Part shown: piece by piece, positions 1 through 7,186 of the stretch
Layout: the number at the start of each line of letters is the position of its first letter
Position numbering within the stretch: the first letter of the stretch is position 1
Assembly (NCBI GenBank): GCA_934636425.1
Contig: CAKUAV010000051.1
Coordinates: forward strand, 1-17,667
Direction: 5' to 3'
Source of the DNA: an uncultured Clostridia bacterium
Lineage (GTDB): Bacteria; Bacillota; Clostridia; Christensenellales; Aristaeellaceae
DNA length: 17,667 nt
Notes under the pieces: generated by a model
Database searches by the model: none
What the model saw: only the letters and a program-made list of their open reading frames with translations
Told to the model about the DNA's origin: nothing
Made by a program: the position numbers and the translations under genes

Positions 1-2
1 GC

Positions 3-758
3 GCGATACTGGCCGCGGCGCTGGGCGGCCTCATATACAGCCTGCTCACAGTGACGCTGCGCGCCAATCAGAACGTCACCGGCCTTGCCATGACCACGTT
101 CGGCGTGGGTCTGGGCAATTTCTACGGCGGCTCGATTTCCAAAATGAGCGGCGGCGTGGGTCAGATTTCCGTCGCCACGACGGCGGGCGTGTACAAGAAT
201 CTCTTCCCGCATCTTTCGACGCTGCCGGTCATCGGCCCGATATTCTTCAGCTACGGCTTTCTGACGTATTTCTGCGTGATTGTGGCCATCGTCATGCACT
301 GGTTCCTCAATAAGACGCGGCAGGGGCTGTGTCTGCGCGCCGTGGGCGAAAATCCCGCGACGGCCGACGCGGCGGGCGTGAACGTCGGATTGTACAAATA
401 TCTGTCCACCTGCATCGGCGCGGCGCTGGCGGGGCTGGGCGGACTGTACTTCGTCATGGAGTATACCGGCGGCACATGGACGAACAACGGCTTCGGCGAC
501 CGCGGCTGGCTGGCCATCGCGCTGGTCATATTCGCGCGCTGGCGGCCGCTCAACGCCATATGGGGCTCGATTCTCTTTGGCGCGCTCTACATACTCTATC
601 TCTACATCCCCGGCCTTGCGCGCTCCACGCAGGAGGTGTTCAAGGCGCTGCCGTATCTGGTCACGATCGTCGTGCTGATACTGACCAGCCTGCGCAAGAA
701 GAAGGAGGATCAGCCGCCGGAGCATCTGGGGCTGTCCTATTTCCGCGAGGAACGCTGA
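3..758 (+). CDS. ABC transporter permease, NupQ/YufQ type (5' partial)
   Basis: The frame is open from the left window edge, so the start lies outside; the GTG at 51 is internal because the residues before it (AILAAALGGLIYSLLTVTLR) continue the family pattern. This is an integral membrane permease of the BPD_transp_2 family (sugar, nucleoside and branched-chain amino acid importers). The LRANQNVTGLA stretch and the YGGS loop recall the second permease of BmpA-linked nucleoside/simple-sugar importers, such as B. subtilis NupQ. Several hydrophobic segments are visible, followed by a charged cytoplasmic tail with an RKKKEDQ stretch. Roughly the last 250 residues of a usual 310-320 are present. 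By family gene order the binding protein, ATPase and first permease should lie upstream. Substrate cannot be told from this piece. A terminator follows the stop closely. Confidence 0.85.
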   Translation, partial: AILAAALGGLIYSLLTVTLRANQNVTGLAMTTFGVGLGNFYGGSISKMSGGVGQISVATTAGVYKNLFPHLSTLPVIGPIFFSYGFLTYFCVIVAIVMHWFLNKTRQGLCLRAVGENPATADAAGVNVGLYKYLSTCIGAALAGLGGLYFVMEYTGGTWTNNGFGDRGWLAIALVIFARWRPLNAIWGSILFGALYILYLYIPGLARSTQEVFKALPYLVTIVVLILTSLRKKKEDQPPEHLGLSYFREER

Positions 759-774
759 GAATATCTGCATACGC

Positions 775-809
775 AAAAAAGACGCTCGGGCATATCCCCG
801 GGCGTTTTT
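775..809 (+). terminator. Intrinsic terminator after the ABC permease
   Basis: A stem of ACGCTCGGG (782-790) with CCCGGGCGT (796-804, one G-T pair) is followed by a run of five T. It lies 16 bases after the permease stop and has an A-run on its 5' side, so it may work in both directions. Confidence 0.8.
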
Positions 810-867
810 CGTATGCCTAAAGTCCGGCTTTCGAGCCGCATATGTCCGAAAAACGGCATTTTCATTG

Positions 868-896
868 TTGCCCGGCACCGAAAAAGATGCTATACT
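868..896 (+). promoter_or_regulatory. Likely sigma-A promoter of the fucosidase gene
   Basis: TTGCCC (868-873) and TATACT (891-896) are separated by 17 bases. The predicted start near 903 lies just upstream of the Shine-Dalgarno site at 918-926. This implies a monocistronic fucosidase transcript with a leader of about 30 bases. Confidence 0.6.
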
Positions 897-931
897 CACT
901 GCATACAGCAATCAGACGGGAGGGAGAGACA

Positions 932-2197
932 ATGACGCGCATTCCGCAGACCAGCTGGTTTCATCAGGCCAAGCTGGGCATTTTCCTGCACTGGGGCATC
1001 TATTCGGTTCGGGGCGTGCCGGAATCCTGGGCGATGTACTATCACGGGCAGGACGTGCCCTGGCCGACGCTGACAAGGGAGGACTATTTTGCGCAGTACG
1101 ACGGCTTTACCGCCGCGCGCTATGATCCCGCGGCGTGGGCGGCGCTGTTTAAGGAGGCGGGCGCGCGCTATGCCGTGCTGACCACAAAGCACCACGACGG
1201 TGTGGCCATGTGGGACACGGCGCTGAGCGATGACAGCATCGTAAAGAGAAGCCCCGCTGGCCGCGACGTGATCGCGCCCTATTGCGAGGCTATGCGTGAC
1301 GCCGGACTGCGCGTCGGGCTGTACTTTTCGCACGCCGACTGGTCGCATCCCGATTTTCCGTCGCTCCATGCGCCGCGCCGCGACAACGCGCTTTTCACCA
1401 GCCCCATGAACGTGAAGCCGGATGATCAGCCGGAGGACAGAGCGGGCTGGGCGCGCTTTCTGGCCTTCCGCAACGGGCAGGTGCGCGAGCTGATGGAGCG
1501 ATTCCATCCCGAGCTGCTCTGGTTCGACGGTGATTTCCCGCACGGCCCCGCGGTCTTTGAGATGCGGGAGCTGCGCGATGAGATCAAGGCGCGCGATCCG
1601 CAGGTCATCGTCAACTCCCGGCTGGGCGCGTGGGGCGATTATGAAACGCCCGAGCAGGCGCTGCCGGTCAGGCCGCCCGAGGAGACGTGGGAGCTGTGTA
1701 CGACCGTCAACCGCTCGTGGGACTACGCGCCGCTGGACAACGATTACAAGCCGATCGAGCGCATTGTGCGCATATTTACCGAGTGCGTCGGCCATGGCGG
1801 CAATATGCTGCTGGGCGTGGGGCCGGACGCGGAGGGGCAGTTCGATCCGCGCGCGGTCGAGATCCTCAAGGGGCTGGGCGCGTGGATCCGCCCCAACGCC
1901 GAGGCGATCTACGACACGCAGCGCGGCCTGCCGGATGGGCTGTTTAACGGCGCGTCCACGCTGAGCGCCGACAAAAAGACGCTCTATCTCATCGCCTATG
2001 ATCGCGCGGCCAATTATCTGCTGGTCAAAGGGCTGGCGAGCAGGCCGAAGCGCGTCACGCGGCTGGATACCGGCGCAGAGCTGTCTACGCGGGACGATCT
2101 GGGCGTGCTCTGGATCGACCTGACTCATGCGGGGACGCTCAATCCCAACGCCACGGTGTTTAAGCTCGAGTTTGACGAGCCGCTGTGCCTGAAGTAA
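932..2197 (+). CDS. Alpha-L-fucosidase, GH29
   Basis: Predicted retaining exo-glycosidase that removes alpha-L-fucose from oligosaccharides. The 421-residue protein has family hallmarks: FLHWG (18-22), TKHHDG (85-90), and LLWFDGD (195-201), in which D199 fits the catalytic nucleophile of human FUCA1 (SDGEW). The general acid/base could not be placed with certainty. ATG 932 is preferred to an upstream in-frame ATG at 842 because GGGAGGGAG sits 5-6 bases before it, the promoter at 868-896 lies between the two, and family homology begins at SWFHQAKLG. No signal peptide is visible, so the enzyme is probably cytoplasmic. It stands alone between two terminator-like hairpins, with no fucose catabolic genes (fucI, fucK, fucA) in this window. 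Confidence 0.93.
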   Translation: MTRIPQTSWFHQAKLGIFLHWGIYSVRGVPESWAMYYHGQDVPWPTLTREDYFAQYDGFTAARYDPAAWAALFKEAGARYAVLTTKHHDGVAMWDTALSDDSIVKRSPAGRDVIAPYCEAMRDAGLRVGLYFSHADWSHPDFPSLHAPRRDNALFTSPMNVKPDDQPEDRAGWARFLAFRNGQVRELMERFHPELLWFDGDFPHGPAVFEMRELRDEIKARDPQVIVNSRLGAWGDYETPEQALPVRPPEETWELCTTVNRSWDYAPLDNDYKPIERIVRIFTECVGHGGNMLLGVGPDAEGQFDPRAVEILKGLGAWIRPNAEAIYDTQRGLPDGLFNGASTLSADKKTLYLIAYDRAANYLLVKGLASRPKRVTRLDTGAELSTRDDLGVLWIDLTHAGTLNPNATVFKLEFDEPLCLK

Positions 2198-2206
2198 TAT
2201 GAAAAC

Positions 2207-2247
2207 GAACCGCCTGCGCCGGAAAATGCGCTCGGGCGGTTCACTTT
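2207..2247 (+). terminator. Terminator-like hairpin after the fucosidase
   Basis: GAACCGCC (2207-2214) pairs with GGCGGTTC (2235-2242) around a 20-base loop that can itself pair partly; ACTTTTGC follows. It begins 10 bases after the stop. The T-run is short, so it may be an imperfect terminator. Confidence 0.65.
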
Positions 2248-2270
2248 TGCATGGCGCAGTCTGGACGGCT

Positions 2271-2520
2271 GTCATTTCCGCGAGCATGAGGCGGGGAGGC
2301 GGATTGGGTCGAGGCTCTGCGCACCTGCCTGGTCATTTCCGCGAGCATGAGGCGGGGGGACACACGCCGCCGTTTGAATAGCCGCGTCAGGTTTGCGAGC
2401 ATGAGGCGAGGAGACACACGCCGCCATTTGAATAGCCGCGCCAGGTTCGCGAGCATGAGGCGGGGAGACACACGCCGCCATTTGAATAGCCGCGCTGGGT
2501 TCGCGAGCATGGGGCGGGGA
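2271..2520. repeat. 54-bp tandem repeat, three full units plus flanking partial copies
   Basis: Full units begin with GCGAGCATGAGGCG at 2341, 2395 and 2449, exactly 54 bases apart. A partial copy at 2503-2520 closes the array. A 26-base direct repeat (2271-2296 and 2332-2357, 61 apart) opens it. Neighbouring units differ at 3 to 5 positions. Because 54 is a multiple of three, reading frames stay open on both strands with an 18-residue period, but no frame has a Shine-Dalgarno site or natural composition. The array lies between the convergent fucosidase and rimI genes. A diverged copy may sit at 2697-2735. Confidence 0.9.
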
Positions 2521-2870
2521 ATCCGTGCTGTGCGAGCGATTCGAGAAGCGGCTCTCTCGGTGTCGGCCGAATTTGAACATCGCCCGCCGAACAGACACAT
2601 CCCGCAGGCGAGTGCGCATCGGCAGGGGAGAGACGGGGAGCAGAGTCTGTATGGGGCTGTTTCGAGCCGCTTGAATGATCAGATCGCCCTTATGGGGAGC
2701 GTGAATGCGGGCGAGCACAGGCCGCCGCATTGCCCTTTCCTGCATTGAGATGCGGACTGACGCGCGCCTGAAAATTCCATACTGCAACGTATTGTGCGTG
2801 AATCCGGCGCAAATCCCTCAATTCAGCGCCGAGTTCCTGAATCAAAGCTGAAGCCCGCTGGAATCCCGCC
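2521..2870. other. Gene-free stretch between the 54-bp array and the rimI terminator
   Basis: No reading frame here has a start signal or a recognisable product. The only structure seen is a possible decayed copy of the 54-bp unit at about 2697-2735 (GAGCGTGAATGCGGG, then CACAGGCCGCCGC). Open frames crossing the region look like by-products of high GC content. Confidence 0.5.
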
Positions 2871-2872
2871 AT

Positions 2873-2909
2873 AAAAATCGCCGCCGCAATCGGAACTGAC
2901 TGCGGCGGC
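2873..2909 (-). terminator. Intrinsic terminator of the tsaE-tsaB-rimI operon
   Basis: On the minus strand GCCGCCGCA (2909-2901) pairs perfectly with TGCGGCGGC (2888-2880) around a 12-base loop and is followed by GATTTTTAT. It starts a few bases after the rimI stop. Confidence 0.9.
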
Positions 2910-2914
2910 CGGAT

Positions 2915-3403
2915 TTATTCACATTTGAGGAACGGGTCATTTTCGGGATGTCCCTCCGGCAGCGGCTGGAGATACATGATCAGCGCATCCTCGCTGTTTT
3001 CGTAATAGCGCTTGCGGAAGCCCACGTCCTTGAAGCCCAGCTTGTGATAGAGCGATTGCGCCACGGCGTTCGAGCGGCGGCATTCCAGCGTCAAAAACGA
3101 CAGCCCGGAATCGGCGGCCAGCTGAATCAGCGCGCGCGTGACCGCCTCGCCGTAGCCCAGACCGCGTTTGTCCGAACGCACGGCGATGTTGGTGATGTGC
3201 CCCTCGTCCATGATGAGCCACATCCCGGCATAGGCGACGCACACGCCGTCCTCCCTGAGCACGATATAGCGCGCGCAGCGGTTCTCGGTGACCTCTTTCA
3301 CGAACGCGTCGTGCGACCAGGGCGTGGGAAATGTGGCCTCCTCTATGGCGTGAACCGCGTCCACATCCTCGAGCGTCATCAGCGACGCGGTGATTTCAGG
3401 CAT
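2915..3403 (-). CDS. rimI: Ribosomal protein S18-alanine N-acetyltransferase RimI (GNAT)
   Basis: Predicted to transfer acetyl from acetyl-CoA to the N-terminal alanine of ribosomal protein S18. The 162-residue protein shows the RimI order: FPTPWS (25-30), YAGMWLIMDEGHITNIAV (58-75), the acetyl-CoA site RGLGYG (80-85), LECRRSN (106-112), YHKLGF (119-124) and the YY pair (133-134) before SEDALIM. It is a little longer than the roughly 150-residue norm because of an acidic C-terminal tail. The ATG follows the tsaB stop by four bases, and AAAGGAGG inside the end of tsaB supplies the ribosome site. A GNAT protein in this position is usually RimI, but activity on other N termini cannot be excluded. 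Confidence 0.9.
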   Translation of the reverse strand: MPEITASLMTLEDVDAVHAIEEATFPTPWSHDAFVKEVTENRCARYIVLREDGVCVAYAGMWLIMDEGHITNIAVRSDKRGLGYGEAVTRALIQLAADSGLSFLTLECRRSNAVAQSLYHKLGFKDVGFRKRYYENSEDALIMYLQPLPEGHPENDPFLKCE

Positions 3404-3407
3404 GATT

Positions 3408-4118
3408 TCAGGCCTCCTTTTCCCGCTTCAGGCGGGCGCTGCGCTCGCGTTCGGCCTGCGGGGCGCGCAGATAGATGGGCTTGAGCAGCATCGGCTCGAC
3501 CGCCTCGTCCTGCCGCTTTTCGGCCAGATAGCAGGCGGCAGACGGCCGTATGAACGCCATCGGCGCGGGCGCGGCGATCGCGCGGTCGCCCATCAGAGCG
3601 CGTATGGCGGGGAAGTGCACGCTCAGCCCGTCGCCCAGAAACAGGCACTGTTCGTCTTTCGGCAGGCGCGCGATGAACTCGGTCAGCGGCAGCGCGTCGT
3701 CGGGCAGTATGCGCTCGGGCAGCTCGCCTGCGGCAAAGCGGAAGGCGGCACAGTAGACCTGTGCGCGGCGCGCGTCGAGTATCGGACAGATCACGCCCGG
3801 AAAGCCGAACGCGTTCACGCTGAGCGCCTCGAGCGCGTCGATCGCGACCGCCTTTTTGCCGCAGCCGTGTGCCAGTCCCTTGACCGCGCACACGCCGATG
3901 CGCACGCCGGTGAACGAGCCGGGCCCGGCCACCGCGGCGAAGAGATCGATGTCGGCAGGCAGAAGGCCCGCCGCCTCCAGCGCCTGATCGAGCATGGGCA
4001 TGGCGGTCTGAGAGTGCGTGAGTCCGTGGCAGGCGGCGATTTCGTGCGTCACGACGCCGTTTTCCATCAGCGCCGCGCCGGCATAGGGGCCGGAGGTGTC
4101 CAAAGCGAGTATTTTCAT
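3408..4118 (-). CDS. tsaB: tRNA t6A synthesis protein TsaB
   Basis: Non-catalytic partner of TsaD in making N6-threonylcarbamoyladenosine at position 37 of ANN-decoding tRNAs; a cytoplasmic ASKHA-fold protein. The 236-residue protein begins MKILALDTSG and carries the family signature GPGSFTGVRIG (65-75). ATG 4118 is chosen because it overlaps the tsaE stop in an ATGA junction and the family starts here; the 53 extra in-frame residues upstream lie inside tsaE and are not homologous. It is translated between tsaE and rimI, the common Firmicute order. The basic, charged C-terminal tail (RERSARLKREKEA) has no assigned role. Confidence 0.93.
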   Translation of the reverse strand: MKILALDTSGPYAGAALMENGVVTHEIAACHGLTHSQTAMPMLDQALEAAGLLPADIDLFAAVAGPGSFTGVRIGVCAVKGLAHGCGKKAVAIDALEALSVNAFGFPGVICPILDARRAQVYCAAFRFAAGELPERILPDDALPLTEFIARLPKDEQCLFLGDGLSVHFPAIRALMGDRAIAAPAPMAFIRPSAACYLAEKRQDEAVEPMLLKPIYLRAPQAERERSARLKREKEA

Positions 4119-4588
4119 GCCTTTACGCTCCATTTCTTCAGCGCGTCGCAAAACGCGTCCATGCGGTCGTCCATGCCGACGCCTTCCATTTCGATGGCGC
4201 GCGCGTCGTCGTCCTCCAGTCGGGAGAGCGTTATGTGCAGCGCGGGCACGGGATCGAGCTCGGCGCAGTCCGGCCATTCGATCACGGCCGCGCCGTCGCC
4301 GCCGATGAATTCGTCCAGACCGGCCTCGTAGAACTGATCGGGATCGTCCAGCCGGTAGAGATCGAAATGATAGAAGGGAATCCGGCCGCGATAGGGCTGC
4401 ATCAGCGTGAACGTCGGGCTGGGCATGGCCTGCGCAATGCCAAGCCCCCGCGCCAGACCCCGCGCCAGCACCGATTTGCCCGCGCCCAGATCGCCCGTGA
4501 GCAGCACCACGTCGCCCGGCTGAAGCAGCGTGCCCATGGCCGCGCCGAAGGCCGTCGTGTCGTCGGAGGAAACGGTGTGAAAGAGCAT
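4115..4588 (-). CDS. tsaE: tRNA t6A synthesis ATPase TsaE
   Basis: Small P-loop ATPase that drives turnover of the TsaB-TsaD complex in t6A synthesis. The 157-residue protein has Walker A TGDLGAGKS (31-39), SPTFTLMQPY and YHFDLYRL, followed by VIEWPD, all typical of the family. ATG 4588 is chosen because GAGGTGA precedes it at good spacing and the family N terminus (LFHTVSSDDTTAFG) begins there; 42 residues of open frame upstream have no similarity. First gene of tsaE-tsaB-rimI. No clear promoter was found in the 179 bases upstream, so transcription may begin there weakly or come through from ribU. Confidence 0.93.
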   Translation of the reverse strand: MLFHTVSSDDTTAFGAAMGTLLQPGDVVLLTGDLGAGKSVLARGLARGLGIAQAMPSPTFTLMQPYRGRIPFYHFDLYRLDDPDQFYEAGLDEFIGGDGAAVIEWPDCAELDPVPALHITLSRLEDDDARAIEMEGVGMDDRMDAFCDALKKWSVKA

Positions 4589-4767
4589 TGTGTCACCTCG
4601 CTGGAGTGTGTCCTGAGAAGTTTTCCTGACATGCGGCACGCGCCGTCTCGCGGGCTGGTTCTCTGCTGTTCCGCCGAACGCCCGAAGATCTGTCTCGCGC
4701 CAGCAGCCGAACATAGACAGAGCGGTTCTTCACGGGAAAACCGAAGAGCTGAGGCGCATTGCCGCGC

Positions 4768-5367
4768 TTATCGGCTCTTTTCGCCCTTCAGCAGCGGGGA
4801 AAGCCGCTTGTAGAGCAGGAATGTGATCGCCGACAGCACAACGCCCTTGAGCAGATTAAACGGCACGGTGGCGAAGGCGATCAGCTTGGGCAGCGAATCG
4901 ACGGCGGGAATGACCTTGCCGATCATCGAGACGATGGCCTCGGCGGGCATATTCATGACCGCCACATAGAAGGGAATCAGTATGAAATAGTTGACCAGCG
5001 CGCCGACCGCGGTCATGACGGCGGTGCCGGCGATCAGCGATACCAGCGCGCCGCGGCGGCTGTGGCAGCGCCGGTAAATCGCCACGGCGGTCAGCATCAT
5101 GGCGGCGGAGGCCAGGAAGTCGGCCAGCTCGCCCACGCCCATCGAGGAGGAGTTGGTCAGGCCGACAAGATCCTTTATGAGCAGTATCAGAAGGCCGGGC
5201 ACATAGCCCAGCGAGAAGCCGCCCAGCAGCACCGGCACTGTGGAAAAGTCCAGCTTGTAAATCGGCGGCACGACCGGTATGCCCGGAATGAGGAACAGCA
5301 GCGCGGCAATCGCGCCCAGCACGCCCACGCGGGCAATCAGCTTTGCGGAAACAGGTTTTCTGGTCAT
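4768..5367 (-). CDS. ribU: Riboflavin ECF transporter S component RibU
   Basis: Membrane substrate-binding subunit that captures riboflavin and works with the shared EcfT and EcfA ATPase module, which is not in this window. The 199-residue protein has about six hydrophobic segments and the RibU signatures YKLDFSTVPVLLGG (37-50) and MGVGELADFL (76-85). It starts with MTRK, leaving a positive N terminus inside the cell. ATG 5367 is preceded by AAAGGGGA. An FMN riboswitch and its terminator lie directly upstream, which supports flavin as the ligand. Apparently a single-gene unit; the 179 bases after it show only weak pairing (AAGAGC with GCTCTT) before a short T-run. Confidence 0.92.
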   Translation of the reverse strand: MTRKPVSAKLIARVGVLGAIAALLFLIPGIPVVPPIYKLDFSTVPVLLGGFSLGYVPGLLILLIKDLVGLTNSSSMGVGELADFLASAAMMLTAVAIYRRCHSRRGALVSLIAGTAVMTAVGALVNYFILIPFYVAVMNMPAEAIVSMIGKVIPAVDSLPKLIAFATVPFNLLKGVVLSAITFLLYKRLSPLLKGEKSR

Positions 5368-5392
5368 GGAAAAAATCCCCTTTCATAACAGC

Positions 5393-5425
5393 AAAACAGG
5401 CCCCGCGCCTGGCATCAGGGGCCTG
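5393..5425 (-). terminator. Expression-platform terminator of the FMN riboswitch
   Basis: On the minus strand CAGGCCCC (5425-5418) pairs perfectly with GGGGCCTG (5404-5397) and is followed by TTTT. It sits between the aptamer and the ribU ribosome site, the usual position for FMN-induced premature termination. Confidence 0.85.
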
Positions 5426-5460
5426 ATCATATTCCGCATGAGGATTATGAAAAGGAAAAA

Positions 5461-5574
5461 TGCTCTTCTTTCATCCAGACTGTGACTGTCGGCTCCGGAA
5501 TCAAACCGGATCGGCCTTTCGGCTCGCGGGCTGTACCGCCGGTGGGGAATTGCGCCCCGCCCTGAAGATGCTTG
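5461..5574 (-). ncRNA. FMN riboswitch (RFN element)
   Basis: On the minus strand the conserved blocks occur in the right order: CATCTTCAGGGCGGGG, AATTCCCCACCGGCGGT, AGCCCGCGAGCC, GGATCCGG-type pairing around GATTCCGGAGCCGACAGT, and GGATGAAAGAAGA closing the P1 helix. Family knowledge: FMN binding lowers expression of riboflavin synthesis and uptake genes. The next gene is ribU, and a terminator lies between them, so control is most likely transcriptional. Confidence 0.95.
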
Positions 5575-5609
5575 CTTGGAATAAACCTGCTATGCTTTTT
5601 TCAAACAAT

Positions 5610-5638
5610 AGGATAAGCCCGAACAGGGCGAATGTCAA
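5610..5638 (-). promoter_or_regulatory. Sigma-A promoter of the ribU leader
   Basis: On the minus strand TTGACA (5638-5633) and TATCCT (5615-5610) are 17 bases apart. The expected start near 5603 lies about 30 bases before the FMN aptamer. Confidence 0.75.
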
Positions 5639-5851
5639 GCCTCTTTTTGCAATATTTTTTCGCGTCTGTCTGAAAATATCCCGTTATCGGCCGTTTCAGC
5701 GCCTGTTTGCAAATTCCGGATGCGCGCATCTCTTCCATGCGCCCGTGCGAGGAGCATATCATCACTTCACAATTCAGCGCCCGCGCCGCATACAAAGCCC
5801 GCAGGCACTGGGCGCTCTCATTATTCAAAAACGCGATTAACGGCAAAAACA

Positions 5852-5866
5852 TATCGAAAAACGATA
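5852..5866. promoter_or_regulatory. Inverted repeat just upstream of a -35 box, possible operator
   Basis: TATCG and CGATA flank five A residues, eight bases upstream of the -35 box of the DUF2975/YozG promoter. A short dyad at this position could bind the small HTH regulator encoded in the same operon. This is inference only. Confidence 0.4.
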
Positions 5867-5874
5867 AAAAAGCA

Positions 5875-5903
5875 TTGACAAACGCGATGCCGTCGGCTAT
5901 AAT
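5875..5903 (+). promoter_or_regulatory. Consensus sigma-A promoter of the DUF2975/YozG operon
   Basis: A perfect TTGACA (5875-5880) and perfect TATAAT (5898-5903) are separated by 17 bases. The start should fall near 5910, leaving a very short leader that begins just before AGGAGGGA (5913-5920). Confidence 0.9.
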
Positions 5904-5926
5904 AGCGCCATGAGGAGGGAAGAGCA

Positions 5927-6415
5927 ATGGAAGAAAAGAAACGTGACGCGGCGACGGGCGCTCTTTTGCGGACGGCGGCGGCGCTGATGTTTGTGCTGGC
6001 GCTCTTTGCGGCGCTCGTGGTCGTGCTGGTGGCGGCGGAGCTGTACGAGACGGCGCCGGAATACCGCTTTGCCTTCTGGCCGTGCGTGGCATATACGGCT
6101 GTGGGAGCCGTTCCCTGCGCGGCGGCGCTGGGCGCGTTCTGCCGGCTGATCGCGCTGATTCAGTCGGAGCGCTCTTTTACGCGCGAGAGCGAAAAGTGCG
6201 TGCGCTTCATCGCCGTCATGGCGCTGACCGAGTGCGCCTATATGGCGGCGGGCGAGGCGGCCATGCTGATTTCGGGCGTGGGAGCGCCGTGGCTGTGCGC
6301 GCTGCTGCTGACGCTTCTGCTGGCCTTTCTGTGCGTGGGGCTCATGGCGCTGGCGCTGGCGCGGCTGATTCATCGGGCGGCGCTGCTGCGTGAGGACAGC
6401 GAGCTGACCGTGTGA
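5927..6415 (+). CDS. DUF2975 family membrane protein
   Basis: Predicted integral membrane protein of 162 residues with about four helices (roughly 16-39, 51-77, 96-116 and 120-147) and short charged ends. The pattern and the directly following YozG-like gene match the DUF2975 family, which is usually paired with such a regulator in Firmicutes. No biochemical function is established for the family. ATG 5927 follows AGGAGGGA at seven bases. First gene of its operon; 13 bases separate it from the regulator, whose ribosome site overlaps this gene's stop. Confidence 0.8.
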   Translation: MEEKKRDAATGALLRTAAALMFVLALFAALVVVLVAAELYETAPEYRFAFWPCVAYTAVGAVPCAAALGAFCRLIALIQSERSFTRESEKCVRFIAVMALTECAYMAAGEAAMLISGVGAPWLCALLLTLLLAFLCVGLMALALARLIHRAALLREDSELTV

Positions 6416-6428
6416 GGAGGGATGAAGC

Positions 6429-6635
6429 ATGGCGATCATCGTCAATCTGGACGTGATGCTGGCGCGGCGCAAGATGAGCATGACAGAGCTTGAGCAGAAG
6501 GTGGGCGTTACGATGGCCAATCTGTCGATCCTCAAGAACGGCCGGGCGCGCGCCATTCGCTTTTCGACGCTGGAAAAGCTGTGCGAGGCGCTCGAGTGCC
6601 AGCCGGGCGATCTGCTGGAATGCAGGCGCGAATGA
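6429..6635 (+). CDS. YozG-like XRE/Cro-type HTH regulator
   Basis: A 68-residue DNA-binding protein made almost entirely of one helix-turn-helix fold. MAIIVNLDVMLARRKMS opens it, VGVTMANLSILKNGRARAI is the HTH core, and FSTLEKLCEALECQPGDLLE closes it; this is the YozG-type Cro/CI family signature. GAGGAGGG precedes the ATG. It is co-transcribed with the DUF2975 protein. Autoregulation through the dyad at 5852-5866 is plausible but not shown. There is no sensor or dimerisation domain beyond the HTH, so any signal probably comes through the membrane partner. Confidence 0.88.
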   Translation: MAIIVNLDVMLARRKMSMTELEQKVGVTMANLSILKNGRARAIRFSTLEKLCEALECQPGDLLECRRE

Positions 6636-6688
6636 GACGGCCGCGCGTATCGATGAGACGGCGAAACGATGTTTTGGGCGAAAAGTTA

Positions 6689-6717
6689 TTGCGCGATTGC
6701 CTCAAATGTGATACACT
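6689..6717 (+). promoter_or_regulatory. Likely internal promoter before the conserved hypothetical gene
   Basis: TTGCGC (6689-6694) and TACACT (6712-6717) are 17 bases apart; the expected start lies just before AAGGAGGCGA (6731-6740). It would let the two downstream genes be expressed without the YozG operon promoter. Confidence 0.55.
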
Positions 6718-6746
6718 TCTGCCATCGTCAAAGGAGGCGAAGAATC

Positions 6747-7154
6747 ATGGCAGTCTATGAGAGCAATTCCCGCGCGCTGAATCTGGTGAGAGAGGCGCGC
6801 TATCATCTGGAGCAGGCGCTCGACGAGCTGGGCAGCGCGCGCGGCTGGGGGCTGTGGGACATACTGGGCGGCGGCATCATCAGCACGCTCGTCAAGCACG
6901 GCCATATGGACGATGCGGAAAGTCACATCCGCGAGGCGAAGCGGCTGCTTGAAATCGCCGGAGAGCTTGCACCCGACGCGGCGTATCTCTTTCAGGAGGA
7001 CAATCACGATTTTGCGCGCGTGGCCGACTGGCTGTTTGACGGCCTGGCGAGCGATCTGTATGTGCAGTCCTGCATTGCGGACAGGCGGCGCGCCGTAGAG
7101 GAGCTGCTTTCGCGCGTTGGGCAGCTGGAGGCGGCGCTGCGGGGCGGCGCATGA
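6747..7154 (+). CDS. Conserved hypothetical helical protein
   Basis: Function unknown. The 135-residue protein has no signal peptide or membrane helix and is predicted mostly alpha-helical. The stretch ARGWGLWDILGGGIISTLVKHGHMDDAESH (about 31-60) is its strongest feature and recalls an uncharacterised family in Gram-positive bacteria; heptad-like segments before and after suggest coiled-coil packing. ATG 6747 is set by AAGGAGGCGA at 6731-6740, and an earlier in-frame ATG at 6669 lies upstream of the probable promoter. The lipoprotein gene starts 32 bases later, so the two are likely co-expressed. Confidence 0.75.
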   Translation: MAVYESNSRALNLVREARYHLEQALDELGSARGWGLWDILGGGIISTLVKHGHMDDAESHIREAKRLLEIAGELAPDAAYLFQEDNHDFARVADWLFDGLASDLYVQSCIADRRRAVEELLSRVGQLEAALRGGA

Positions 7155-7186
7155 CAGGCACTATAGAAAGGAGAGGACGGCTTTTT

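Noticed and set aside
842..931. N-terminal extension of the fucosidase from ATG 842
   Set aside because: The extension contains the probable promoter and has no ribosome site or family similarity; ATG 932 has both a good site and homology.
896..2287. Minus-strand open frame of 463 codons
   Set aside because: Antisense to the GH29 fucosidase; no family resemblance and an Arg/Gln/Val-rich shadow composition.
2271..2520. CRISPR array
   Set aside because: Units are contiguous and similar over their whole length, with no unique spacers and no cas genes; the same holds for the 140-bp array.
2272..2787. Open frames on both strands through the 54-bp repeats
   Set aside because: The period is a multiple of three, which alone keeps frames open; no Shine-Dalgarno site and an Arg-rich unnatural composition.
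4759..5388. Plus-strand frame of 209 codons over ribU
   Set aside because: His/Gln/Gly-rich shadow of the membrane protein on the other strand, which is supported by the riboswitch and by family motifs.
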